Below, in pieces: positions 1 to 9,102 of a DNA stretch of 64,000 nt. Source of the DNA: Bryobacterales bacterium KBS 96. GTDB taxonomy: Bacteria; Acidobacteriota; Terriglobia; Bryobacterales; Bryobacteraceae. The stretch's first letter is position 1. Each line of letters opens with the position of its first letter. The notes beneath the pieces were generated by a model, which was given only the letters and a program-made list of their open reading frames with translations, was not told the origin of the DNA and did not search any database. A program made the translations under genes and the position numbers. The stretch spans positions 4,641,357 to 4,705,356 of the forward strand of contig KB906767.1 in NCBI GenBank assembly GCA_000381625.1, read 5' to 3'.

Positions 1-378
1 TCCGGCGACCCGGCCTGCGATGTCCCAGAGAGCGATCTCAATCGCACTTACTGCCGAGCCCCACGGCTTGAAGGCGCCAAGACGGCGGATCTTCAGCATG
101 ACTCTTTCGACGTCGGTTGGATCTTCGCCCAGAAGATAATCCTTGTAGAAGAGGACCATCGGCTTGAGATACGCTTTTGCCGACTCGGCCTGACCGTAGC
201 CGGAGACGCCCTGATCGGTGACGATTCGTACGACAGGGTTGCGGCCAATGACGGCGCATCGCAGATCGGTGATTTTAATTTTTGGTTGTCCGGCACGTCT
301 TTCCTGAGCGGCGAGCGACGCCGCTGCTGCCGCAGCCGATAGCGATCCTAGAAAACCTCTGCGTGTCCACGTAGTCAT
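1..378 (-). CDS. Mandelate racemase/muconate lactonizing enzyme family protein, N-terminal part (runs off the window)
   Basis: Reading the minus strand from the ATG at 378 gives 126 codons, open to the window edge. The leader has a twin-arginine pattern (TRRGFLGS, then an Ala-rich stretch), so Tat export is likely. From about residue 32 the sequence fits the N-terminal capping domain of the enolase superfamily: a KITDLRCAVIG strand, a GVSGYGQAES loop, the D-V-E-R helix, and the A-I-E-I-A-L-W-D-I-A-G helix that marks this family. The metal-binding barrel lies outside the window, so neither the substrate nor the exact reaction (dehydratase, racemase or cycloisomerase) can be named. Family assignment is firm; function is open. 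Confidence 0.85.
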   Translation of the reverse strand, partial: MTTWTRRGFLGSLSAAAAAASLAAQERRAGQPKIKITDLRCAVIGRNPVVRIVTDQGVSGYGQAESAKAYLKPMVLFYKDYLLGEDPTDVERVMLKIRRLGAFKPWGSAVSAIEIALWDIAGRVAG

Positions 379-424
379 AAGTTCTTTAATAGCGAACTCA
401 TTCTATACCGCGCAGCGGGACAGT

Positions 425-630
425 ATCTGCCTTGCTACAGATTTCTTCATCGAGGTTTCTCGAGGACGAGATTCGTCAATCGTATCCAGATGGATGGAGT
501 CGACATCCGACGCTCTGATCTTGTTCTCGCCGGTCTCCGTGGCCGAACTCTGGGCGGGAGCCCGTCCAGCCGAATATGAAATTCTCGAAGCGTTGTTTGA
601 CGCTCTGGTTTGCGTGCCGGCCGACACTGG
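425..630 (+). pseudogene. VapC-like PIN-domain toxin remnant
   Basis: The plus frame through 494 reads ATDFFIEVSRGRD, then ILFSPVSVAELWAGARP, then LEALFDALVCVPADTG. This is the order of the first two-thirds of a VapC/PIN ribonuclease toxin: first catalytic strand, the S-P-V-x-V-A-E-L-W-A-G acidic motif, and the following helix. It is broken at both ends. No start codon precedes it in frame, the first catalytic Asp expected in the L-D-T-D motif is Ala, and homology stops at about 630 where a dispersed repeat begins. The C-terminal acidic residues and the VapB antitoxin are absent. It is read as a dead gene; the frame was interpreted by eye. Confidence 0.6.
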
Positions 631-860
631 TTCGGTGCAGGCAACCGCACGTCTTCATCCGATTCCGCGGCCCGCAGGACCATGGGTACTCCTTGACGGT
701 CGCGGTGGGCGTTACACCGCTTCCGAAAAACCCACTTGCTGACGCAAGCGGCTCCGAGTCGAGGTTACCCGGAAACAGAGCCGCCGCCCGTGAGTGCGCG
801 GGGCGAAAGGTCCTTCATGCGATTCTGCGGGCCACAGGAGCATGGGGATTCTCTTCGCGC
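629..860 (-). repeat. Degenerate copy of a dispersed intergenic repeat
   Basis: Segments here are reverse complements of the better copies at 45103-45495. Positions 629-675 match the block around CCTGCACCGAACC, 684-702 match the block containing ACTGTCAAGGAG with one change, and 731-760 match the CGTCAGCGAG hairpin block at about 45320-45350. A further weak piece lies near 819-858. The order is scrambled and mismatches are frequent, so this is an old or composite copy. It abuts the VapC remnant and no gene was recognised in it. The rest of the gap up to 1017 shows nothing further. Confidence 0.5.
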
Positions 861-1017
861 CCAAGGCGTTCATGCGTGCTTTCCGCAAAAGGCAGGCAGT
901 GGCGCCCTATTCTCCGCCAATCTCAGCTTTCCAGTTAATCTAGCCGGCCTTGCTCTGTCGCCCTTGCATCCGCTGCCAAACCGGCGTATGCTGTTGTCAG
1001 TTACTGATAGGAGCCGC

Positions 1018-1347
1018 TTGAGTAAACCAACGGACCTCGTACAGGGCACGCTCGACCTGCTCATCCTGAAAACCATTGCGCTGGAGCCGATGCACGGCTG
1101 GGCGATTGCCCAGCGCATCCGGCAGATGTCCGGAGACGTTCTCCAGGTGGGTCAGGGCGCGCTCTACCCGTCTCTTCATAAACTCGAACAGAACGGCTGG
1201 ATCAGCTCCGAGTGGGCCATCAGCGAAAATAACCGCCGGGCCAAATACTACACGCTGACGAAAGCCGGACGCAAAGCTCTTGCCCACGAGGCCGCGCAAT
1301 GGGAGAGGCTCTCCGCGGCGATCTCACTCGTCGTGCGGACCGTGTGA
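1018..1347 (+). CDS. PadR family transcriptional regulator
   Basis: This 109-residue protein is a PadR winged-helix repressor. It shows LVQGTLDLLILKTI, then MHGWAIAQRI, then QGALYPSLHKLEQNGWI, and ends with the NRRAKYYTLTKAGRKAL wing. TTG at 1018 is taken as the start because TAGGAG lies 4 bases upstream and the protein then begins SKPTDLVQGT, the usual PadR opening; a longer frame upstream crosses repeat DNA. The stop is 14 bases before the first permease start, so the two probably share a transcript. In Acidobacteriota such regulators sit beside ADOP permeases and are thought to control them. The ligand is unknown. Confidence 0.93.
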   Translation: MSKPTDLVQGTLDLLILKTIALEPMHGWAIAQRIRQMSGDVLQVGQGALYPSLHKLEQNGWISSEWAISENNRRAKYYTLTKAGRKALAHEAAQWERLSAAISLVVRTV

Positions 1348-1361
1348 TCGAGAACAAAGCC

Positions 1362-4016
1362 ATGCGTTGGATCAGCATGTTTCGCCTCAGGCTTCGGTCC
1401 CTGCTCTCTCGCCGGAAGGTGGAGCAGGAACTCGACGAAGAACTGCGCTATCACCTGGAACGGCAAATCAACGAGAACTCCGCTACAGGCATGACTCCCG
1501 AGAATGCGCGCTACGCCGCGCTCCAATCCATCAAAGATATCGAACAAAGGAAAGAGGAGTGCCGCGAGATGCGTGGGGTACAGGTTGTAGAAACTCTGTT
1601 TCACGATGTCCGCTACGGAGCGCGAACTCTGCGCAAGTCTCCCGGTTTCACGTTCATCGCTCTCTTCACGCTGGCGCTGGGAATTGGCGCAACCACGGCA
1701 ATATTCTCCGTCGTTTACGGCGTCTTGCTTCGGCCGCTGCCGTACAAAGATCCTTCACGCTTGATGGTGCTCCATGAGACGACGCCCAAGGTAGGCACGG
1801 TCAGCGTTTCTTATCCCAATTTTCTGGACTGGCGCGCAGACAACCGCGCGTTCTCGGAAATGGCGGCGGTGTGCGCAGTCGATTTCAGCCTCTCCGGTAT
1901 CGCTCAACCGGAAAACATCAGCGGCCAAGCCGTTTCGCCGAATTTCCTTTCGATGTTGGGTGTGCATCCGCTTCTGGGCCGCGATTTCGATTCAGCCGAG
2001 GGAAAGGCCGGGGCGGCAGCGGTAGTGCTGCTGAGTTATCCTCTTTGGCAATCGCACTTCGGCGGAGACCGCAACGTGGTCGGTCGCAGTATTGCTCTTA
2101 ATGGCCGCGGCGTTACGATCATTGGCGTGCTGCCGCCGGATTTTCACTGGTTTGAGAAAACGGACGTTCTGGAACCCATTGGCGTGTGGGCCACAAACAA
2201 TGCCGAATCGAGCGAAAGAGGCGAGCGCGGTGACACCGTTGTACTCGGACGACTTGCGGCTGGCGTGAGCTTCGCACAGGCCCGCTCGGAAATGGAAGGG
2301 ATCGCCGCGCGGCTGGCGCGCGAGTATCCTGCACAGAACGCTCAGTTTGGAGTCCTGCTGCAGCCGCTTCGCGAGGTATTCGTCAGCGACGTGCGTTCCG
2401 CGATTCTGGTTCTTTTGGGCGCCGTCGTTTTCGTCTTGCTCATCGCCTGCGCAAACGTAGCGAACCTCTTTCTCATGCGTGGCGCGGAGCGCACCAAGGA
2501 AATCGCTCTGCGCCTTGCCATCGGCGCCAGCCGCGTACGCATTATCCGGCAGATGCTGACCGAGAGTTTTCTCCTGGCCTCTCTCGGCGGCCTTTTGGGC
2601 TTGGCGCTTGCGATCGGGGGAATTGCCGGAATCACGCGGCTGATTCCGGCGGGCGGCCTGGAGGGCGCAATCGTGGATCTGAATGGCCCGGTGCTTTTCT
2701 TCGCCGCCGGAATGACGCTGTTCTCCGCCTTCATTTTTGGGCTCGCGCCCGCCATCCACTCGGCTAGAGCGAACGTGCAGTCGGAGTTAAAGGAAGGCGG
2801 CAGGACGACAAGCGCAAGCACGGGCCAGAATCGCTGGCGCGGCCGCCTTGTTATCGCGGAGATCTCTTTTGCGCTCGTTCTTCTGGTCGGCGCGGGCCTG
2901 ATGATGAAGAGCCTCTATCGCTTGCTTTTGGTCGATCCCGGATTCCGGCCCAACCGCGTGCTCATCATGGAAATGAGTTTGCGCACGTCGCAATACCGCA
3001 AAGATGCAGCAATCTTGAATTTCTGGAATCAGGTTCTCTACCGCGTCCGCGCGCTGCCCGGCGTAACATCGGCTGCCTTGGGCACCGTAGTTCCTCTGAC
3101 GAACAACCATTCGCGTACGGACATCACGCTTGAGGACATGGCTCTGCCAAAGCCGGGCAGTTTTCCGCATCCGGATGTTCACATCGTCAGTCCGGGATAC
3201 GTGAACACGCTCGGAGTTCCCCTTCTGCGCGGCCGTGCATTCACGGATGCGGATAACGAGAATGCTCCACGCGCCGGAATGATTAATGCTCTAATGGCTC
3301 AACGGTATTTTTCCGGTGAGAATCCCATAGGCAAGCGCTTCCACTTCGGCCATCGCCCCGCGAACGACCCGCGAGAATGGATCACCATTACCGGCGTGGT
3401 TGGAGATACGAGGCTCTATGGCCTTGCAAATCCTTCGCGCCTCGAAGTATATATTCCCTTCCGGCAATCGATCACCGGCGACATGAATCTCATCGTGAAA
3501 TCGAGAAACGATCCCGCTGCGCTGACTGCCGCGATTCGTCATGTCGTCCATTCACTCGATAAAGATCTGCCCATTTCCGGCATTGCGACCATGGAACAAC
3601 TCATCAGCAATTCGGTTTCGACACGGCGTGTCACTCTCATCCTTCTCGGGATGTTCAGTGCGCTTGCGCTGGTATTGGCGGCCATCGGAATTTACGGCGT
3701 GATTTCCTATTCCGTTGCACAGCGTACCCATGAAATCGGAATTCGCATGGCGCTTGGCGCGCAGCGCAGAGATGTCTTACGCATGGTTCTTACGCAGGGA
3801 GCGAAGATCGCCGGCGCCGGTATGATTATCGGCATTGTCCTGTCTTTTGGGCTCGCCCGGCTGATAGCGAATCTTCTTTTTTCGGTTAGCGCCGCCGATC
3901 CGTTAACGTTTGCCGCAGTGGCAATTGTGCTCGCTCTCGTTGCGATGCTCGCCTGTTACATCCCTGCGCGTCGCGCGCTGCGTGTCGATCCAACGGTTGC
4001 GCTGCGGCACGAGTAG
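1362..4016 (+). CDS. ADOP-type ABC transporter permease (FtsX/MacB family), first copy
   Basis: This 884-residue inner-membrane protein belongs to the acidobacterial duplicated orphan permeases. Residues about 12-72 form the charged permease-prefix domain (RRKVEQELDEELRYHLERQ ending in EQRKEECREM). A membrane helix follows at about 96-118, then a MacB-type periplasmic domain, three helices beginning near residue 346 (the LLIACANVANLFL helix), a second periplasmic domain, and a final FtsX-type helix set from about 757. The end reads [17 protein letters not shown], the standard FtsX-family tail. No ATPase gene is adjacent, hence 'orphan'. ATG 1362 is chosen over 1299 because MRW...RLRLRSLL aligns with the paralogue's start. 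The substrate is unknown; MacB relatives export peptides or lipids or act as mechanotransmitters. Confidence 0.93.
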   Translation: MRWISMFRLRLRSLLSRRKVEQELDEELRYHLERQINENSATGMTPENARYAALQSIKDIEQRKEECREMRGVQVVETLFHDVRYGARTLRKSPGFTFIALFTLALGIGATTAIFSVVYGVLLRPLPYKDPSRLMVLHETTPKVGTVSVSYPNFLDWRADNRAFSEMAAVCAVDFSLSGIAQPENISGQAVSPNFLSMLGVHPLLGRDFDSAEGKAGAAAVVLLSYPLWQSHFGGDRNVVGRSIALNGRGVTIIGVLPPDFHWFEKTDVLEPIGVWATNNAESSERGERGDTVVLGRLAAGVSFAQARSEMEGIAARLAREYPAQNAQFGVLLQPLREVFVSDVRSAILVLLGAVVFVLLIACANVANLFLMRGAERTKEIALRLAIGASRVRIIRQMLTESFLLASLGGLLGLALAIGGIAGITRLIPAGGLEGAIVDLNGPVLFFAAGMTLFSAFIFGLAPAIHSARANVQSELKEGGRTTSASTGQNRWRGRLVIAEISFALVLLVGAGLMMKSLYRLLLVDPGFRPNRVLIMEMSLRTSQYRKDAAILNFWNQVLYRVRALPGVTSAALGTVVPLTNNHSRTDITLEDMALPKPGSFPHPDVHIVSPGYVNTLGVPLLRGRAFTDADNENAPRAGMINALMAQRYFSGENPIGKRFHFGHRPANDPREWITITGVVGDTRLYGLANPSRLEVYIPFRQSITGDMNLIVKSRNDPAALTAAIRHVVHSLDKDLPISGIATMEQLISNSVSTRRVTLILLGMFSALALVLAAIGIYGVISYSVAQRTHEIGIRMALGAQRRDVLRMVLTQGAKIAGAGMIIGIVLSFGLARLIANLLFSVSAADPLTFAAVAIVLALVAMLACYIPARRALRVDPTVALRHE

Positions 4017-4035
4017 CGATCTGAGCGTGAAAACA

Positions 4036-6678
4036 ATGCGCATCACAAACATCTTGCGACTAAGGATACGATCGCTGCTCACTCGCCGGAAGGTGGAGCA
4101 GGAACTCGACGAAGAACTGCGCTATCACCTGGAGCGGCAAATCGACGATAACGCCGCTGCCGGCATGAATCCGAAGGAGGCGCGTTACGCCGCGCTCCGG
4201 TCGATTGAAGATATCGAACAAAGGAAAGAGGAGTGCCGTGACATGCGGAGATTGAACCTGGTCGATAGCATCGCGCAGGATTTCCGATATGCTATTCGCG
4301 GTCTGCGCAGAAATCCGGGATTTGCGCTGCTGGCGACAGCCGTTATGGCGCTTGGCATTGGCGCCAATACGGCCGTGTTCAGCGTGGTGAACGGAGTTCT
4401 TCTGAAGCCGCTGGCTTATCGCGATCCGGATCGAATTGTCACGCTGACAACCGCATGGAAGAGCGGCGCGAAGCTAAACCACGTGACATTGCCGGATTTC
4501 CAGGACTGGCATGACCAAAGCACGACATTTGCCGCGATGGCGTTTTACAGAAGCTCCGATGAACCGACAACGGCCCGCTCATCCGCGGAGTATGTACACG
4601 TGGCAAGAGTCTCGCCGGAATTTTTTCAAACGCTTGCCGTAGCGCCCGTTCTTGGCCGCGTTTTCAGTACGGAGGAGCAGAAATCCGGCGATTCCGGAAC
4701 GGCGCTGATCAGCTATTCCTATTGGCAAACTCATTTCGGCGGAAGCGATGCCGTTCTGGGGCAGAGGATTCGGATCTCCGATCAGGAGCTGACCATCGTG
4801 GGTGTCCTCCCGCCGCGATTTCACTTTCCGGATAAGAGTGACATCTGGCGTCCGTCGGATGCTGTCGACAGAACTTTGCCCCGCACCAGCCTGAGTTTCT
4901 TTGCGATCGGCCGCCTGAAGCCAAACGTCACCCTGGAACAGGCGCAAGGACAACTTTCTTCCATCGCGCTGCGCCTCCAGCATCAATACCCCGAAAGCAA
5001 TAAAGACCGAAGCGTGACCGTAACCAGAATGCGGGATGACATGGTGAGCAATGTGCGGCTCACCCTCTACCTGCTGCTCGGCGCGGTGTGCCTGGTGCTG
5101 CTGATTGCCTGCGCCAATGTCGCCACGCTGCTGCTTACCAAAGCAACGACGCGGACGCGAGAGATTGCGATTCGCGCTACGGTTGGGGCCGGCCGCGGCC
5201 GGATCATCCGCCAATTGATCACGGAAAGTTTGTTATTGGCGTTCATGGCCGGAGCGGCTGGGTTGACAGTAGCAATCGCGGGATTGAAAGCGCTCATCGC
5301 GCTCGCTCCGGCTGATGTGCCTCGGCTAGCCGAAGCCAGTATCGACGGCCGCGTGCTGGCGTTTACGGCTGGCGTGTCGGTACTGTGCAGTTTACTGTTC
5401 GGCCTCGTGCCCGCCCTCTATGCTTCGCGCATCGATTTGAACGATGCGTTGAAGCGAGGCGGGGCGCGCGCCGTTACAGGCGGCCGCTCCAGGCGACTGC
5501 GGCCCGCGCTGGTCATCACGGAAATCGCCTTGTCTGTCGTGCTTCTGAGCGGCGCTGGCCTGTTGATCAAGAGTTTCGTGGCGCTTAGCAATGTCGCGCT
5601 CGGTTTTCGCCCGGAGCATGTGCTGGTGATGAAGACAAGCCTGCCGGTATCCGGACCGGAAGGAGAGGCGCACGCGCGGCGCTTTTTCAAACAAGTGCTG
5701 TCCGCGATTTCTCCTCTGCCTGGCGTCTCCGCTGCCGGCGCGACCATGGGACCGCCGGGCGATGTGGAGTCCGCGGGAGCTTACTGGATCGATCATTCCC
5801 CTAAACCTAAAGAGGCGGCCTTCACTCCACAGGACGCCGCCGTATATTCCGTGGTGACTCCGGGCACGTTCGCAGCGCTTGGCATTCCGTTGAAACGCGG
5901 CCGCGATTTCGAGGACAGGGACTCAGTGAATGCTCCGCTTACGGCTGTCATCAATGAGGCGTTGGCGAGGAAAGCGTTCCCCGGCCGGGACCCGATTGGG
6001 CGCATCATTTTCGCGGGTCTTGATTCCGAGAAACCGATGACAATTGTGGGCGTAGTGGGCGATGTCCGGCAGTGGGGCCCTGCCCGCGAACCCAGCCCGG
6101 AGATTTACATGCCTTACGAGCAACACACACCGGCGGCCGGCGCAACGCTGAGCGTTATCGTGCGCACTACCTCTTCGCCCAAAGCGCTCACAAGTACGCT
6201 ACGGCGCAGCGTTCACGAACTCGCGCCCGACGCGCCGGTGAAATTCACAACGATGGAAGCATTTCTTTATGAGGAAGTGGCGGCGCCACGCTTCCGGACT
6301 CTTTTACTCGGAGTCTTTGCCGGATTGTCTCTCTGTCTGGCGATGGCGGGTGTTTACGGGGTGACAGCATACACCGTGGGCCAGCGGTCGAACGAAATCG
6401 GCCTTCGCATGGCGATGGGCGCAACGCCGGGCGACGTGCTGCGCCTGATTCTACGGCACAGCGTGGCTCTTGCGGTCGCGGGCATGGCGCTTGGGTTCGT
6501 AGGTTCCTTAGCTGGAACGCGGATGATGACCAGCTTGCTTTTTGAAGTGAAGCCGAGCGATCGTGGGACGTATGCGGGAGTCGCGATTGTGTTAGGGGTA
6601 GTCGTATTGGCGGCAACCTATCTTCCCGCGCGGCGCGCAGCCAAACTGGACCCGTTGGTTGCGTTGCGGCAGGAATAA
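4036..6678 (+). CDS. ADOP-type ABC transporter permease, second copy
   Basis: This 880-residue paralogue of the upstream gene has the same layout: prefix domain, MacB-type periplasmic domains, and FtsX helix sets. It ends PARRAAKLDPLVALRQE. GTG at 4027 is a possible start, but ATG 4036 aligns with the first copy. The 165 bases at 4083-4247 are close to 88% identical to 1409-1573 (my hand count), with a 51-base identical start, whereas most of the remaining protein is clearly diverged. Directly after its stop lies a stray copy of the first permease's 3' end. It is probably co-transcribed with padR and the first permease. The uneven similarity suggests recombination inside a tandem pair. Confidence 0.93.
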   Translation: MRITNILRLRIRSLLTRRKVEQELDEELRYHLERQIDDNAAAGMNPKEARYAALRSIEDIEQRKEECRDMRRLNLVDSIAQDFRYAIRGLRRNPGFALLATAVMALGIGANTAVFSVVNGVLLKPLAYRDPDRIVTLTTAWKSGAKLNHVTLPDFQDWHDQSTTFAAMAFYRSSDEPTTARSSAEYVHVARVSPEFFQTLAVAPVLGRVFSTEEQKSGDSGTALISYSYWQTHFGGSDAVLGQRIRISDQELTIVGVLPPRFHFPDKSDIWRPSDAVDRTLPRTSLSFFAIGRLKPNVTLEQAQGQLSSIALRLQHQYPESNKDRSVTVTRMRDDMVSNVRLTLYLLLGAVCLVLLIACANVATLLLTKATTRTREIAIRATVGAGRGRIIRQLITESLLLAFMAGAAGLTVAIAGLKALIALAPADVPRLAEASIDGRVLAFTAGVSVLCSLLFGLVPALYASRIDLNDALKRGGARAVTGGRSRRLRPALVITEIALSVVLLSGAGLLIKSFVALSNVALGFRPEHVLVMKTSLPVSGPEGEAHARRFFKQVLSAISPLPGVSAAGATMGPPGDVESAGAYWIDHSPKPKEAAFTPQDAAVYSVVTPGTFAALGIPLKRGRDFEDRDSVNAPLTAVINEALARKAFPGRDPIGRIIFAGLDSEKPMTIVGVVGDVRQWGPAREPSPEIYMPYEQHTPAAGATLSVIVRTTSSPKALTSTLRRSVHELAPDAPVKFTTMEAFLYEEVAAPRFRTLLLGVFAGLSLCLAMAGVYGVTAYTVGQRSNEIGLRMAMGATPGDVLRLILRHSVALAVAGMALGFVGSLAGTRMMTSLLFEVKPSDRGTYAGVAIVLGVVVLAATYLPARRAAKLDPLVALRQE

Positions 6679-6702
6679 TTGATAGAAATACCACGTGTTT
6701 CG

Positions 6703-6819
6703 CCGTTAACGTTCGCCGCAGTGGCAATTGTGCTCGCTCTCGTTGCGATGCTCGCCTGTTACATCCCTGCGCGTCGCGCGCTGCGTGTCGATCCAATGGT
6801 TGCGCTGCGGCACGAGTAG
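6703..6819 (+). pseudogene. Orphan 3' end of an ADOP permease gene
   Basis: These 117 bases match 3900-4016, the end of the first permease, with only two differences counted, and keep its reading frame and TAG stop. The fragment begins 24 bases after the second permease's stop and has no upstream coding sequence, so it cannot make a protein alone. It is a leftover of tandem duplication or recombination. The near identity implies a recent event or ongoing gene conversion. Confidence 0.85.
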
Positions 6820-6899
6820 CGCATCTAAACATGGCGGACAACCTGAGCCGATGGTGAGTCGGCTCACAACTGAGTTATTCCGGCTGCGAACGATTCGAC

Positions 6900-7568
6900 T
6901 TAAGACGGGTTCCGGTGCGGAGCCTCAGTTGGAATCGGGGCTTCTATTTCGAGCGGAGAAACCAAGCCGTTTTCCCATGCAAAGCGTGTTAATTCCGCGG
7001 TCGAATGCAGATTGAGCCGTTCCACAATGCAGTTGCGGTGAAATTCGGCCGTTCTCTGCGAAATGCCGAGACGGTAGCCTATCTCTTTCGCGCTGAGACC
7101 CTGAGCAATTAGCTTCAGTACAGCTCGCTGTCGCATCGTGAGTATCTGTAACTGCTCACCGCGAGCTTCCAGTTCTTTCTGGGCGTGCGGACTAAGATAA
7201 TATTCGCCGCGGGCAACGGAGTTCACGGCAGCGCCCAATGCGGCGCAGTCGGAGAACTTCGAGAGGAATCCCTTTGCGCCAATTCGGAATGCTTCCTGAA
7301 TGTACGCGCTCGAGCAGTGTCCGCTGAAGAACAAAATGTTTGCGTCGGGCTTTTGTTCGAGAAGTTTCCTGGCGGTCTCAAATCCGTTCAGGCCTGGCAT
7401 TTTGATATCCAGCATGTATACGTCTGCCCGAATACCCTTTGCCTGTTCCAACAGATCCGGACCAGTTTCCGCTCTTCCGACAATTTCTGCATCCTGCCGG
7501 AGAAGCTCTACGATGCCTTCAACCACCAGGGTATGGTCGTCTGCAATGAGGATGCTCGGCCTGTCCAT
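6900..7568 (-). CDS. LuxR/NarL-family response regulator
   Basis: 222 residues. The N-terminal receiver domain has the acidic pair Asp10/Asp11, the phosphoacceptor Asp54 in YMLDIKMPG, and a conserved Lys in AKGFLSK. The C-terminal LuxR helix-turn-helix runs from MRQRAVLKLIAQGLSAKEI to RTAEFHRNCIVERL. The ATG at 7568 has an AGGAGG Shine-Dalgarno 4 bases upstream, so the start is firm. No histidine kinase is adjacent; the nearest is 17 kb away with its own regulator, so this is an orphan. It converges with the permease operon. Its targets cannot be inferred from position. Confidence 0.92.
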   Translation of the reverse strand: MDRPSILIADDHTLVVEGIVELLRQDAEIVGRAETGPDLLEQAKGIRADVYMLDIKMPGLNGFETARKLLEQKPDANILFFSGHCSSAYIQEAFRIGAKGFLSKFSDCAALGAAVNSVARGEYYLSPHAQKELEARGEQLQILTMRQRAVLKLIAQGLSAKEIGYRLGISQRTAEFHRNCIVERLNLHSTAELTRFAWENGLVSPLEIEAPIPTEAPHRNPS

Positions 7569-7906
7569 GGCTCCTCCTGACGTTCTTGTGTCTCTTGCCT
7601 AACCCACTAGCTTTTCACGAAAAACCTTGACCGTAACCTCGTAGAGATTCGGTTAAGGCGGCGGCAAAATCGGTTTCCAGTGTGACTCGAATGTGACGAC
7701 CGCGCAAGGCCCGAATAGTTATCCTTCTTAAAATACTTGAAAAAAAGACGCAAATTGCAACGTGGCCGGGACAGCAGATCGATAACCGTTACATCAATTG
7801 CTCCCAGAGACGTCGGCGTCTACACAGCAGAAACGGCCGGGCGTCGTCAGCTTTTCGATTTCCGCGCCGCTGCTCGAAAAGCTCTCAGACGATGAAGGGA
7901 GTTCAG
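7569..7906. other. Intergenic region between divergent genes
   Basis: About 340 bases between the divergent response regulator and SDR genes must hold both promoters. No gene, strong hairpin or clear promoter hexamers were recognised. The stretch at 7720-7760 is locally A-rich (AAAATACTTG, then AAAAAAG). Confidence 0.4.
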
Positions 7907-8965
7907 GTGAAAACGATGGCGAAGAACAACAGCATTGCCGATTTTGTCCGAAAGCATCCCCTGGGGGCCGGGCTGTTTGGACTGGCGATCGGCGCCGGGG
8001 TACTAGCAGCCTTTATCCGTTCCGGCGAAAAACTCGATTTGAATGGCCGTGTGGTTCTACTGACCGGCGGCTCTCGCGGCTTAGGCCTTGAACTCGCGCG
8101 GCAGTTGGCGCGCCACGGTTGCCGGTTGATTCTGGCAGCACGGGACGAGGTGGAACTTACTCGTGCGGCTGCCGAACTCAGGATGGCTGGCGCGGTGGTG
8201 CGCACTGTCGTCTGCGATCTGTCGAAACCGGAACAGATCGATCGGATGACGGTAGAAGCGCCGAAGATCTTCGGGCGCGTCGATATCTTGATTAATGATG
8301 CTGGAATTATTTCGGTCGGGCCGATTGATTCGGTGCATCAATCCAATTTTCGCGATGCAATGGATGTGATGTTCTGGGGCCCGGTGCGCACGACATTGGC
8401 GCTGTTGCCGCATTTCCTGAGATCTGGCGACGCCGATATCGTGAATATTTCATCGATAGGAGGAAAGATCGCGGTTCCTCACCTCCTACCGTATTCGGCC
8501 GCGAAGTTCGCGATGACCGGCTTTTCCGAAGGTCTGCAATCTGAATTGCGTGATAGAGGCGTTCACGTGCTGACGGTAACTCCTGGGCTGATGCGAACCG
8601 GTTCGCACGTAAATGCGGAATTTACCGGCAACCGCGAGGAGGAATATCGCTGGTTCGCCCTGTGCGCCACGCTCCCGGGAGTTTCGATGGATGTTTCGCG
8701 TGCGGCCAAGCAGATTGTGACGGCGCTTCAACGGCGAGACCGTGAACTCACGCTGACAGTCATCGCGCAGGCCGCAATTCGATTCCACGGAGCATTTCCC
8801 GGGCTCATGCTGCAGATCCTCGAACTGGCGAATAGTTTCCTGCTCCCGCCGCCGAGCCGGGATGCCGCCGTGGAGAAGGGTAGACAACTACACAGTAAGC
8901 AGTCGCGAGCGTTTCAAACACTAACCGGACTCGGCAATACTGCAGCGGCGTCGCAGAACGAATGA
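7907..8965 (+). CDS. Short-chain dehydrogenase/reductase with N-terminal membrane segment
   Basis: 352 residues. A hydrophobic segment (GLFGLAIGAGVLAAFI) near residues 20-38 precedes a classical SDR Rossmann domain: TGGSRGLG cofactor loop, the NDAG motif, catalytic Ser in NISSIGG, and YSAAK with catalytic Tyr and Lys. The preference between NAD and NADP was not resolved. GTG 7907 is preferred because AGGGAG lies 5 bases upstream; ATG 7892 and ATG 7916 are in frame alternatives. The enzyme is probably anchored to the inner membrane facing the cytoplasm. The substrate is unknown. The C-terminal extension of about 80 residues beyond the core is not recognised. Confidence 0.9.
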   Translation: MKTMAKNNSIADFVRKHPLGAGLFGLAIGAGVLAAFIRSGEKLDLNGRVVLLTGGSRGLGLELARQLARHGCRLILAARDEVELTRAAAELRMAGAVVRTVVCDLSKPEQIDRMTVEAPKIFGRVDILINDAGIISVGPIDSVHQSNFRDAMDVMFWGPVRTTLALLPHFLRSGDADIVNISSIGGKIAVPHLLPYSAAKFAMTGFSEGLQSELRDRGVHVLTVTPGLMRTGSHVNAEFTGNREEEYRWFALCATLPGVSMDVSRAAKQIVTALQRRDRELTLTVIAQAAIRFHGAFPGLMLQILELANSFLLPPPSRDAAVEKGRQLHSKQSRAFQTLTGLGNTAAASQNE

Positions 8966-8998
8966 CGCGAGTGTAGACCGAGTTCGTCACTGACCACT

Positions 8999-9074
8999 CC
9001 GTTGAAGACGGCGGCGTGCCAGCACCGAACGGCGACTGTCAAGGAGCGGACGTCATTATCGACGTCTTCAACGG
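8999..9074 (+). repeat. Short copy of the dispersed repeat bounded by a 12-base inverted repeat
   Basis: CCGTTGAAGACG at 8999-9010 and CGTCTTCAACGG at 9063-9074 are exact inverted repeats. Between them, 9023-9053 matches 45197-45227 with one mismatch in 31 bases. It sits between the SDR gene and the convergent ferritin-like gene. No coding potential was seen. Confidence 0.65.
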
Positions 9075-9102
9075 TTTCAACGCTCAAGGTGACAAACTTC
9101 AG

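Noticed and set aside
1992-2759. Long minus-strand open frame of about 255 codons inside the first permease
   Set aside because: It is antisense to a certain gene and its translation is rich in Arg, His and Gln without hydrophobic pattern or motifs: a shadow frame.
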